A stretch of DNA of 64,000 nt, from positions 186,001 to 250,000 of the forward strand of contig JAEWMB010000026.1 of the NCBI GenBank assembly GCA_023457255.1, read 5' to 3'. Source of the stretch: Bacillota bacterium (lineage in GTDB: Bacteria > Bacillota > Clostridia > Lachnospirales > Lachnospiraceae). Under the pieces are notes generated by a model. The model made no database searches and was not told the origin of the DNA. It worked only from the letters and a program-made list of their open reading frames with translations. Shown here one piece after another: positions 8,844 to 16,453 of this stretch; the stretch's first letter is position 1, and every line of letters starts with the position of its first letter. The translations under genes were made by a program, and so were the position numbers.

Positions 8844-10556
8844 GTGAGTAATGGAATAGAATTTCTACAGCCCAATAATCCAACAGAGGAAGAACGTCGT
8901 CAGATGATAAGAATTGCACTTGAAGCGGCAAATCACCCGGAAGATTTTGATAATCTGATAGAATTATTAAGCCCACCGGTTGATATCACCTCGTTTGCAT
9001 CACCAACAGAATGCAGAGGGAAGAAGGTGGGGATAATCGGCGGTGGCCTTGCCGGGTTATCTTCTGCTTATGAGCTCAGAAAACTTGGATTTGACATCAC
9101 GATATTTGAAATGCAGGAAAGTCGTATCGGTGGAAGGGTGTATACATACTATTTTGATGCTGAGAAGCAGCTATATGGGGAGTTAGGAGCCATGCGAATT
9201 CCTGTCATTCATGGAACTACCTGGCATTATATTGATCTTTTTGGTCTAAACACCAGGCCCTTCATTCAAAACAATGAAAATGCTTTTATCTATGTAAGAA
9301 ACAGAAGAGCGAGAAATGATCCGGAGGGTTTAGATGTTATGAAAAAAATCTACCCGGAATTCCCGTTAACACAAAGTGAAAGAACAACATCATGGCGGGA
9401 ACTACTGGATTTTGCCTTAACTACTTTATTTTTTAGCATTCCAACGGAAGTGCGGAGAGAACTTTTAGAAATTAGGGAAAAATATTCAGAGCAGATTGTA
9501 TCGCTTGATTATTATAATATACGGCAAATAATGGAGATGATGGGCTTAAGCGAGGGAGCTATGGAACTCTTATCCTGTGTGATGCCTTTTATTGGATCGC
9601 TGTATTACAATAGTTATTATGAAAGCCTGCAAGAGACTTATACGGTAGATACTGATTTTCGATATGAAATCGTAGGCGGAATGGTTAAACTACCCCTTGC
9701 TTTCTATCATTCTCTTGTAACAAATCAAGAGGAGCTCAAGACCAGACCCGAAAATTCTAATTATGGGAATGTTATATGGAATAGCGGGAAGATGGTAACT
9801 GGTATATACCAGGATGATTTTAGTGATGAGGTTACCATAGAATCAAAAAACATGAAGACATTAGCAGAGGACAGAGAAAACTTTGATTTTGTAATATGCA
9901 CCATTCCGTTCTCCAGTCTTCGTAATGTTACCATATTTCCTATGTTTTCTACCGGTAAAATGCAGGCTATTAAAGAAGTTACCTATGTTGCTAATCAAAA
10001 GACAGTGCTTAAGTGCCGTAATCGGTTTTGGGAAAGAGGAAATATCGATGAGAGAATCTTAGGCGGAGGCTCTTATACAGATTTACCGATTTCAAGTATT
10101 TGGTATCCATCCGACCATGCAAATCTAAGGGAAGCATATCTGAATGAAAATAGCTTATGGGAAAATCCCGGTGTGTTATTGGCTTCTTATAACCTAACTC
10201 AGAATGCAATACGACTAGGAAATCTAGAGGAAAGTATACGTATTGAAAATGTTAAGAGACAGGTGGAAGCGGTTCATGGCCTTCCAAGAGGATATTTAGA
10301 TGATATTGTAGAAGAAGCAAAATCCATTCAATGGGATAACGAGCAAGGATTTTATGGAGGCTTTTGTTACTATTCACCGGAACAAAAGAGACTTTTCTCC
10401 TATGCTATGATTGAACCGGAATTTAATAATAGGGTCTATTTTGCGGGTGAACATACCTCTTCTACACATGGCTGGCAGCAAGGGGCCTTACATAGTGGAA
10501 TGGAGGCTGCAAATGCCGTTGCAAAATTTTGCAGTGATTTTATAATGGAAGTATAG
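8844..10556 (+). CDS. Flavin amine oxidase, L-amino-acid-oxidase-like
   Basis: An FAD-dependent oxidase of the monoamine/L-amino-acid oxidase superfamily, expected to oxidise an amine or amino acid to the imine. I start it at the GTG at 8844 (570 aa), because AAGGCGGG lies seven bases upstream and the open frame before it is hydrophobic and unlike the family. The dinucleotide-binding fold is explicit: VGIIGGGLAGLSSAYEL near 62, then a FE acidic end and RIGGRVYTYY. ELGAMRIP near 114 is the substrate-side motif of L-amino-acid oxidases. The C-terminal FAD motif VYFAGEHTSSTHGWQQGA closes the domain. There is no signal peptide. It stands alone, ending at a strong bidirectional hairpin. An oxygen-dependent flavoenzyme in an anaerobe is notable. 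The substrate, and even oxidase versus dehydrogenase activity, cannot be read from sequence. Confidence 0.85.
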   Translation: MSNGIEFLQPNNPTEEERRQMIRIALEAANHPEDFDNLIELLSPPVDITSFASPTECRGKKVGIIGGGLAGLSSAYELRKLGFDITIFEMQESRIGGRVYTYYFDAEKQLYGELGAMRIPVIHGTTWHYIDLFGLNTRPFIQNNENAFIYVRNRRARNDPEGLDVMKKIYPEFPLTQSERTTSWRELLDFALTTLFFSIPTEVRRELLEIREKYSEQIVSLDYYNIRQIMEMMGLSEGAMELLSCVMPFIGSLYYNSYYESLQETYTVDTDFRYEIVGGMVKLPLAFYHSLVTNQEELKTRPENSNYGNVIWNSGKMVTGIYQDDFSDEVTIESKNMKTLAEDRENFDFVICTIPFSSLRNVTIFPMFSTGKMQAIKEVTYVANQKTVLKCRNRFWERGNIDERILGGGSYTDLPISSIWYPSDHANLREAYLNENSLWENPGVLLASYNLTQNAIRLGNLEESIRIENVKRQVEAVHGLPRGYLDDIVEEAKSIQWDNEQGFYGGFCYYSPEQKRLFSYAMIEPEFNNRVYFAGEHTSSTHGWQQGALHSGMEAANAVAKFCSDFIMEV

Positions 10557-10610
10557 AGCTCTCAAAGAGAAATGAGAGGAAAATAAGTCAGAGGATATCT
10601 ATTTCTTCAT

Positions 10611-10703
10611 AAGAAAACGGCGGCTTGATTTAAACTGACCTCCAATTGTTAGATTTTTAGGTCTAACTTTTGGGGTCAGTTCAATCAAAGCCGCCGTTTT
10701 CTT
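10611..10703. repeat. Bidirectional terminator stem containing a miniature IS3/IS150-like palindrome
   Basis: The outer arms 10611-10630 and 10683-10703 (aagaaaacggcggctt and its complement) form a stem of about 20 bp with one bulge, ending in T- and A-rich flanks suited to terminating both convergent genes. Its loop is itself a near-perfect 49-bp palindrome (10633-10681) beginning aactgacctcc and ending ttggggtcagtt. From memory, tgaccccaaaagttagac is the terminal inverted repeat style of IS150-group IS3 elements, so the loop looks like two abutting transposon ends with no transposase. No clear target duplication is seen. Confidence 0.6.
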
Positions 10704-10757
10704 AAAGAAAGAAGTAGAAACGCAATATTATAATAACAGTCTCTTGCTGCCTAAGCC

Positions 10758-12416
10758 CTAGGAATGGAATAGTTTTTTCACGATATCATAAGCAATTTTG
10801 GGTCTTCGGTATTCATCCACAACCCCTTTGTTATTGTGGCATCTCGCTCTTGTTGCAAACCAAGGTCCTTCTTCTGTTACTCTGCAATCTGCAAATTGCC
10901 AAATAAAGACACCGGTGATGTGTTCATCGTTCCCATATACTTCTAAATTCTCTTCGATAATGTCAGCTTGTCTTTCTTCGCTCCATTTACATCTGGTACG
11001 GTCTCGATATCCATAGATGGCAGCGGCACCTACCTCGCTGACAATGATTGGCTTGCCCTCTCCGCCGGAGTTCTTGATCCATTCAATTTCTTCCTCATGT
11101 CGTTCTTTTACCGGAACATCTTTATACCAGCCGGAATACATATTAAAGGAAACAATATCAGGTAAATCAAGGCTAATGTCAGTAAAGTGCCTGCAAGTTG
11201 CGGAGGTGGTAGGACGTGAAGGATCCATGCTTTTAATCTGCTCATACTGCATCTGATATTTTATTCTGCCTTCTTGTGTTTCACTGGCGCACTCATTTAA
11301 GATACCCCAGATGATAATACAAGGATGATTGTAATGATTTTCAACCATTTCTCGATTGCAGTCTTCACACTGCCTATCGAAGTTTGGATTTTGCATATCT
11401 TCTAATAAAAGCCCTCTGGCATGATTTTCTTCCCACACAAGAATCCCGCGCTCGTCACATAAATCAAGAAAAATCTCATCGTTTGGATAGTGGCATGTTC
11501 TTAGTGCATTTGCGCCCATGTCTTGCATAAGCTCCATATCATGAACCATCAAATTAAGAGGGACCGCGCATCCAATGGTTGCATAGTCTTCATGCCGGTT
11601 AAATCCTTTTAGAAAAACATTTTCTCCATTTACCTGTAATTTGGTACCTGCAATGCTCACTGTTCGAAACCCCACTCTTTCGATTAAATCATCGATGGCA
11701 TGCTCGCCAGAAGAAAGGATGGTATGCAAGGAATAGAGTTTGGGATTTCTAGGAGACCATGAAGTGATATCAGGAAATTGCTGCTTTAAGGATACGGTAA
11801 CTTCACTGTCTCCTAAGATTTCTACATCGTGAAAAGCCATCTTATAATGCTCTAACGTGCTGACCAAATTAAATTTTGCTGTCTTTTTCGAGATATTATG
11901 AATGGTAACATCGAGTTGACCATACCATAGGCCGTCTTCCATGGATGGAGTAAACCTAATCTGTTTAATGTAGGTATCGGAGATACAAGCAAGGGAAACG
12001 GGTCTTGTGATACCTCCATAGGTATAATAATCATTCGGTATATGTAATGCGGAATGGTCTCCAAAGCTGTTATCAACTAGTACTTTAATTTCATGCGTAC
12101 CCTTTTCTATGTGCTTTATGATGGTACTAAAAGGTGTATAAGCATTATAGTGCTCTGCAACAAGCACGCCGTCAAAATAAACATGAGCAGTATGGCTTAC
12201 TCCTTTAAACTCAAGTCTTAATGTACTTGACTTGGTAATAACTACTGTTTTACGGTAGCTTCCCTTTCCTCGATAGGTACTAAAGTTAGGATGCTGTTCC
12301 CAACAACCAGGGACCGGTAATTGATACTTTGTGACATCTCCCTCAGGAGAGAACTCCCACATCCCCTCCAGCTCCTTAATATTTCGTATCTGATGCTGTT
12401 CAAACAATCGAATCAT
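10758..12416 (-). CDS. uidA: Beta-glucuronidase, glycoside hydrolase family 2
   Basis: A cytosolic 552-residue GH2 enzyme that releases glucuronic acid from beta-glucuronides. The N-terminal jelly-roll (GMWEFSPEGD, PVPGCWEQ, YRGKGSYRK), the immunoglobulin-like middle domain and a TIM barrel follow in the usual order. In the barrel, GFNRHED precedes the catalytic acid/base Glu375 (WGILNECASE) and the nucleophile Glu461 (VSEVGAA). HNNKG at 527-531 supplies Asn528-x-Lys530, the pair that recognises the glucuronate carboxylate and separates glucuronidases from galactosidases. At 552 residues it is a little shorter than E. coli UidA (603), with no extra C-terminal domain. GGAGAGGAG precedes the ATG. 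It is divergent from an AraC-type regulator, its probable activator. It probably acts on glucuronides released from plant polymers or conjugates. Confidence 0.88.
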   Translation of the reverse strand: MIRLFEQHQIRNIKELEGMWEFSPEGDVTKYQLPVPGCWEQHPNFSTYRGKGSYRKTVVITKSSTLRLEFKGVSHTAHVYFDGVLVAEHYNAYTPFSTIIKHIEKGTHEIKVLVDNSFGDHSALHIPNDYYTYGGITRPVSLACISDTYIKQIRFTPSMEDGLWYGQLDVTIHNISKKTAKFNLVSTLEHYKMAFHDVEILGDSEVTVSLKQQFPDITSWSPRNPKLYSLHTILSSGEHAIDDLIERVGFRTVSIAGTKLQVNGENVFLKGFNRHEDYATIGCAVPLNLMVHDMELMQDMGANALRTCHYPNDEIFLDLCDERGILVWEENHARGLLLEDMQNPNFDRQCEDCNREMVENHYNHPCIIIWGILNECASETQEGRIKYQMQYEQIKSMDPSRPTTSATCRHFTDISLDLPDIVSFNMYSGWYKDVPVKERHEEEIEWIKNSGGEGKPIIVSEVGAAAIYGYRDRTRCKWSEERQADIIEENLEVYGNDEHITGVFIWQFADCRVTEEGPWFATRARCHNNKGVVDEYRRPKIAYDIVKKLFHS

Positions 12417-12529
12417 AAATTAATCTCCTCTCCGACCACATATTATCTATTGTTCTGACAAGATGGCTATCTTGGCGCACTTTTTATCAGAAGCTAAAAT
12501 AAGCTTCCGATGAGTTTTATTATAAAAGG

Positions 12530-12559
12530 TTGACAGTAATAATATCAATAATATATTAT
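12530..12559 (+). promoter_or_regulatory. Promoter of the AraC-type regulator in the divergent region
   Basis: TTGACA at 12530-12535 and TATTAT at 12554-12559 are separated by 18 bases, about 40 bases before the AraC ATG. Between this promoter and the glucuronidase start there is also a hairpin (about 12485-12511, atcagaagct / agcttccgat) that could be part of the regulator's control region. Confidence 0.5.
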
Positions 12560-12599
12560 AGTCAATAACTGATGTATCCTAGCCTGAAGGAGAATACGC

Positions 12600-13376
12600 A
12601 TGGAAGTTATAAGAATCGGAAGCAATGGCACTCATGATAAGGATTTTAAAGTATCAAGACCGAAGGGTTATCCTTTTTACCTGTTTTTATTGATAAAAAC
12701 ACCTGCATTATTTGAAATCGGTGGGAAGGAAATAATTGCAGAAAGCAGTTCCGCTATTATTTATGATATAGATTACCCGCAGTATTATTCTTCCTATAGT
12801 AACAACTATATTAATGATTGGATTCACTTTAGGACTGAAATAGGTACTGATTATTTTGATTCACTTCATATTCCGTTAAATACCGTTATAAAGATTTATG
12901 ACGACACTTTTGTTTGTGAATTGATCCGGTTAATGTCCAATGAATATTATTCGATGAATACCAGGAAAGAAAAAACAATGAGTCTGCTTTTGCAAACAAT
13001 GTTTGTAAAATTAAGCGAAGTAATTAGCAACTGTAACTCTAAAAAATACATTCATCCACACTATGGCGAGTTAGTTCGCTTACGGGAGGAGATATATAGT
13101 AATCCCATTGTACGGTGGAAGGTGGATATGTTAGCGAATCGAATGAATATGTGTAATACCTACTTGCAGAAGATATACAAGAAAACATTCGGAATTTCTT
13201 GTGTTGCAGATGTAATTGAATGTAAAATCAGTTATGCGAAAGATATTCTGTCAAAGACAAACATGTCTATAAAAGCAGTTGCTGAAGAATGTGGTTATAA
13301 AAATGAGGTACATTTTATGAGGCAGTTTAAAAGCCTTGTGGGAGTTACGCCTTCGGAATATAGAAAAAATCGGTAA
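12600..13376 (+). CDS. AraC family transcriptional regulator
   Basis: A 258-residue regulator with an N-terminal cupin-like sensing domain (residues 1-150; YPFYLFLLIKTP, then a strand-rich core with WIHFRTE) and a C-terminal pair of helix-turn-helix motifs (about 155-258). The second motif is clear: AVAEECGYKNEVHFMRQFK followed by GVTPSEYRK, the AraC signature. GAAGGAGA precedes the ATG. It is transcribed away from the glucuronidase gene over a 183-bp shared region, the normal arrangement for a sugar-responsive activator of its neighbour. The inducer is unknown; a glucuronide or hexuronate is the obvious guess from context. Confidence 0.88.
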   Translation: MEVIRIGSNGTHDKDFKVSRPKGYPFYLFLLIKTPALFEIGGKEIIAESSSAIIYDIDYPQYYSSYSNNYINDWIHFRTEIGTDYFDSLHIPLNTVIKIYDDTFVCELIRLMSNEYYSMNTRKEKTMSLLLQTMFVKLSEVISNCNSKKYIHPHYGELVRLREEIYSNPIVRWKVDMLANRMNMCNTYLQKIYKKTFGISCVADVIECKISYAKDILSKTNMSIKAVAEECGYKNEVHFMRQFKSLVGVTPSEYRKNR

Positions 13377-13470
13377 GATGGAAAAATTGAGACGAGACAA
13401 TGGGAGGTGTCTACGGAGCGTGGATTGTCATTCTTATTCTTTCCTGTTATCTTTATACGAGGACACCAAG

Positions 13471-13530
13471 TTTGTGCTGCGCCAAACTTGAGCCATTCGC
13501 TGCTCCTAAAAGATAGTCGCAGCATGGAGG
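13471..13530 (+). repeat. 60-bp dispersed structured repeat, copy A
   Basis: A 60-bp sequence running from tttgtgctgcgcc to gcagcatggagg. It is nearly identical (two differences) to 46731-46790 and partly matched at 19975-20020. The 5' tgctgcg pairs with the 3' cgcagca, enclosing a 38-base loop with a conserved central part (ccattcgctgctcc). It ends in GGAGG, which is the ribosome binding site of the gene starting at 13537. The GTG inside it opens a five-codon frame ending TGA. It could be a cis-acting RNA leader or a mobile miniature repeat. Confidence 0.7.
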
Positions 13531-13536
13531 CTATAT

Positions 13537-13881
13537 ATGGACAGTTTAAGAAAAAAAGAACTTCTTGAAGCATATAAAAACAGACATCCTGAGATGGGAG
13601 TGATATCCTATTTTTGTAAAGAGACAGGAGAAACATTTTTAGGAATCTCAAAGGATACTCAGGCAGATTTTAATAGTAACAACACAAAACTTGCAGCGAA
13701 TTATCACCCCAATAAGCGGATGCAGGAACTTTGGAATAATTATGGGGAAAATGGATTTGAAACTTCGGTTATCAAGATACTAAAATACGAAGATCCGCGT
13801 AAAAATCATACCGCAGAATTGGAAAAATTAAGAGAGCAGTGTTTTGCTATGGACCAAAGGGCAAGTAAGATTTGGCTGTAA
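13537..13881 (+). CDS. GIY-YIG nuclease family protein
   Basis: A 114-residue protein resembling a small GIY-YIG-fold family common in clostridia. The degenerate GIY equivalent is GVISYFCKETGETFLGIS (about 21-38), and a helix-loop segment follows with NKRMQELWNNYGENGFE (58-74) and VIKILKYED. In true GIY-YIG nucleases the two motifs carry Tyr, Arg and Glu. Here the second motif reads TFLGIS, so catalysis is uncertain. The start ATG is six bases after a GGAGG supplied by the 60-bp repeat just upstream. The gene is followed after 39 bases by the XRE-desulfoferrodoxin gene and may share its transcript. Its role is not known. Confidence 0.7.
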   Translation: MDSLRKKELLEAYKNRHPEMGVISYFCKETGETFLGISKDTQADFNSNNTKLAANYHPNKRMQELWNNYGENGFETSVIKILKYEDPRKNHTAELEKLREQCFAMDQRASKIWL

Positions 13882-13920
13882 TGGGGGCACTTTGACGTAT
13901 CAATAGATGGAGGTGCTTGT

Positions 13921-14523
13921 ATGGATTGTGAGAAAGTTGGAAAACTGATTCAACAGCTTCGTAAAGAGCATGGTTACACTCAGCAGCAAGTTGCCAAGGC
14001 TTTGAATATTTCGAATAAAACAGTATCAAAATGGGAAAATGGTTTTGGCTGTCCGGATATATCCCTTCTTGGGGAACTTTCGATTGTACTAGGTGCAGAT
14101 CTGGAACAAATATTGAATGGAAAACTTAGGATAAACCAATTGGATAACGGCAATATGAAAAAGATTAAATTTTATGTATGCCCATTCTGTGGTAATGTTT
14201 TAACTGGAACGGGTAGCAGCAATATCTCCTGCTGCGGCAGGAAGCTTATACCACTCATACCTAAAGTGCACTTGCTGGAATATAATTTTACAATAGAGGA
14301 AATCGATATGGATTACTATGTCTCATCTGACCATCCTATGAGCAAGGAACATTACATTTCTTTTATTGCTTATGTGGGGACGGATAAGGTATTGTTAAAC
14401 CGTTTATACCCGGAACAATCCTGTGCTGTACGTATTCCGCTATCTTTTCAAAAAGGAACGCTATATGCATATTGTACGGAGCATGGTTTATGGGCTATGC
14501 CAATGGAATTGGAAAGAGAATAA
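13921..14523 (+). CDS. XRE repressor fused to a complete desulfoferrodoxin (superoxide-reductase-like) domain
   Basis: A 200-residue fusion. Residues 1-65 are a Cro/CI helix-turn-helix (GYTQQQVAKALNISNKTVSK at 18-37, then WENGFGCPDISLL). Residues 83-112 match the desulforedoxin rubredoxin-like site: Cys87-x2-Cys90 and the CCG pair Cys104-Cys105. Residues 113-195 match the superoxide reductase domain: KVH (His117), DHPM (His138), KEHYISFI (His144) and AYCTEHGLW (Cys185, His188), which are the four His and one Cys iron ligands of class I enzymes. All nine metal ligands are present, so both iron sites may form. An iron-sulphur-free redox sensor controlling oxidative-stress genes is the natural inference; a repressor that also scavenges superoxide is an alternative. 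GGAGG precedes the ATG and a strong hairpin terminator follows. Confidence 0.88.
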   Translation: MDCEKVGKLIQQLRKEHGYTQQQVAKALNISNKTVSKWENGFGCPDISLLGELSIVLGADLEQILNGKLRINQLDNGNMKKIKFYVCPFCGNVLTGTGSSNISCCGRKLIPLIPKVHLLEYNFTIEEIDMDYYVSSDHPMSKEHYISFIAYVGTDKVLLNRLYPEQSCAVRIPLSFQKGTLYAYCTEHGLWAMPMELERE

Positions 14524-14604
14524 AGAAACAAACAAAAGCAAACTGCTGCAGTCTCAAAATATCCCTATGTTAGCAATAAGCATAGAGATAAATATATTTT
14601 AACT

Positions 14605-14660
14605 GAAAAAGTATCTTGAAAAACAAGCTTATAAAGTACAATTTTTCAAGGTACTTTTTG
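14605..14660 (+). terminator. Rho-independent terminator after the XRE-desulfoferrodoxin gene
   Basis: The arms aaaaagtatcttgaaaaa (from about 14606) and tttttcaaggtacttttt (14642-14659) pair almost completely, and the transcript ends in a T-rich tract. This separates the regulator from the gene at 14930. The remaining 14661-14929 stretch is AT-rich leader sequence with no clear gene. Confidence 0.75.
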
Positions 14661-14929
14661 TATACTATTTTACTGGCTTTGTAGTGGCAGCAACTTTTTT
14701 GCGAAGATAGGAGTTAAAGGATAAAGTCTATAGGAAAGTTTGAAAATCTTTGATTAAAAATAGGTGCAGATTTACAGAAAACAAGGAGTATGGTAAAATA
14801 TAGAAAGAATTTTCTTAATGAACAGACTTTAGAGAAGAAAACATAAATCAGCGCAGAAAATTTGAAACAGAAAAACTAAAATTAATTAGGAAGGTATTCC
14901 TTATACTTTGAGTTAAGAAAGGGGGAAAT

Positions 14930-16069
14930 ATGTATCAAACTGATATTAGTAAACAATATAAGGCACTAGAAAAAGTCTATATTGATATGATTCAATTAAC
15001 ACCTTTGTCTGTTTCCTTAAAAAACACAGAAAAAGAAGACCGGAACCTTATAAATAGTTGCAAAGAGTTTTATAGATTTAAGAAAAACATGCTGGAGGAT
15101 ATGTATAAAAATTGGGAGATTTATGGTCTTCCAACAGGGGAATTGGAGAATTATCTTAAGGGACGAAAAGTAAATGGTGTGAAGCAAAGTAGTCCAAGTG
15201 AGTACAGAAAGGTATGTAAACTACTTTCCGATGCATATAATGCAGATCAGAGCTATTCTAATTTTCTCTATGAGATAGCTTTGACTGGAGTATTCCAGGA
15301 TGAGAAATTGTACCTAGAGAAAGAAGCCTTCGGGCAGATACAGAGGAATTATGATAGCCGGTTATCGAAAAAAAAGAATTTGGTTAATATGGTTATCCCT
15401 TATGATATGAGGTTAAAAGCACTTGAGAGAAACGGTGTTACTTTAAAAGTTCATGAAGATAACATGATTGTTTCAAGCGAAACCTACCCGAAGATGCTTC
15501 TTGCAATGTCTTTGTTAGCGAAATCCGGTAATAGAGTGAAGACATTTGGCCGTTTTAATTTTGATAATTGTGAGTTTCGGCAAATATTTTATCCATATAC
15601 ACCATGCTATGAGGATGTTGTCAGAACTTTACTGGAAGAAAGAATTCAAGTTAGTAATCATATCAACTCCTATCTTGAAGAAAAGCATATCAAACCCAAA
15701 TGTGAAACTTATTGGAAAGTTAATTATAAATACAAAGGAACACAACTCCTGCAGATAGCTGCGAATGGCGAAAATCTAAGGGTTAGAATTACTCTGGCTT
15801 ATTGGTGGGATGACAGTGAATTAGTAAATAGCAGGCTGGAACAATTAGAACCTGAGATGCAACAGTACTGCTTACGTAACTTAAATTACTGTGTTGGATG
15901 CTCTATCTCTCATAAAGGGGGGATAGCAGTTGTTCTTGGGCAGCGAAAACGTCTATGTGGTGGAATTGGGATAGATATTGATAATCCGACGAAAGAGGAA
16001 CTAGAGTATATAAAAGTGTTGATAGAGATACGATGTGACATTATTAATGAAGTAACTAGTAAAAAATAG
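14930..16069 (+). CDS. Protein of unknown function, 379 residues
   Basis: I do not recognise this protein. It is 379 residues, soluble, with no signal peptide or membrane segment. The N-terminal half is helical and charged (an EKEDRNLINSCKEFYRFKK-like region, then SPSEYRKVCKLLSDAYNAD). The C-terminal half is mixed alpha/beta with several aromatics and cysteines (TYWKVNYKYKG, ITLAYWWDDSEL, YCLRNLNYCVGCS) and ends GGIGIDIDNPTKEELEYI. Four Cys between about 313 and 346 could bind metal but do not form a clean zinc motif. GAAAGGGGG precedes the ATG. It lies 385 bases before an unusual P-loop ATPase gene in the same direction, so the two may act together, but the gap argues against tight coupling. 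The gap 16070-16453 holds AT-rich sequence with no gene I can support. Confidence 0.8.
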   Translation: MYQTDISKQYKALEKVYIDMIQLTPLSVSLKNTEKEDRNLINSCKEFYRFKKNMLEDMYKNWEIYGLPTGELENYLKGRKVNGVKQSSPSEYRKVCKLLSDAYNADQSYSNFLYEIALTGVFQDEKLYLEKEAFGQIQRNYDSRLSKKKNLVNMVIPYDMRLKALERNGVTLKVHEDNMIVSSETYPKMLLAMSLLAKSGNRVKTFGRFNFDNCEFRQIFYPYTPCYEDVVRTLLEERIQVSNHINSYLEEKHIKPKCETYWKVNYKYKGTQLLQIAANGENLRVRITLAYWWDDSELVNSRLEQLEPEMQQYCLRNLNYCVGCSISHKGGIAVVLGQRKRLCGGIGIDIDNPTKEELEYIKVLIEIRCDIINEVTSKK

Positions 16070-16453
16070 GAGTTTTTATATAAAATCATATAGGAATAGT
16101 GAAAGAGGTTGTCACAAATTATTTTGCGTCAATCTTTTTTTAGTGCTTGAAAAGCATAAAAAGTTTAAACCAAGTCAGAATTTATGCTGAACAGATCTAT
16201 TTATTATATCTAAATTAGTTTGTATTATAAAGAAGAACTTCACTAAACATGAATTCGCCTTCATAATAAAAGAAGTATTCTGCTGATAGCAATATGATAA
16301 GAAAGAAATAAAAACAATTTCGAAATTTAGGGACAATGTATCAGAAAATAGGATTGACTCAAACACTAAAAAATAGTAAAATTATGGTAATACAAATAGA
16401 TTAGGAATACGCCATACGAAAGATATCGGGGGAATAATTATTGGAGGTTGAGT

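Noticed and set aside
13471..13530. The 60-bp repeat considered as a known riboswitch (c-di-GMP, preQ1, T-box)
   Set aside because: None of the conserved cores of these classes is present; the stem and loop do not match any class I can name.
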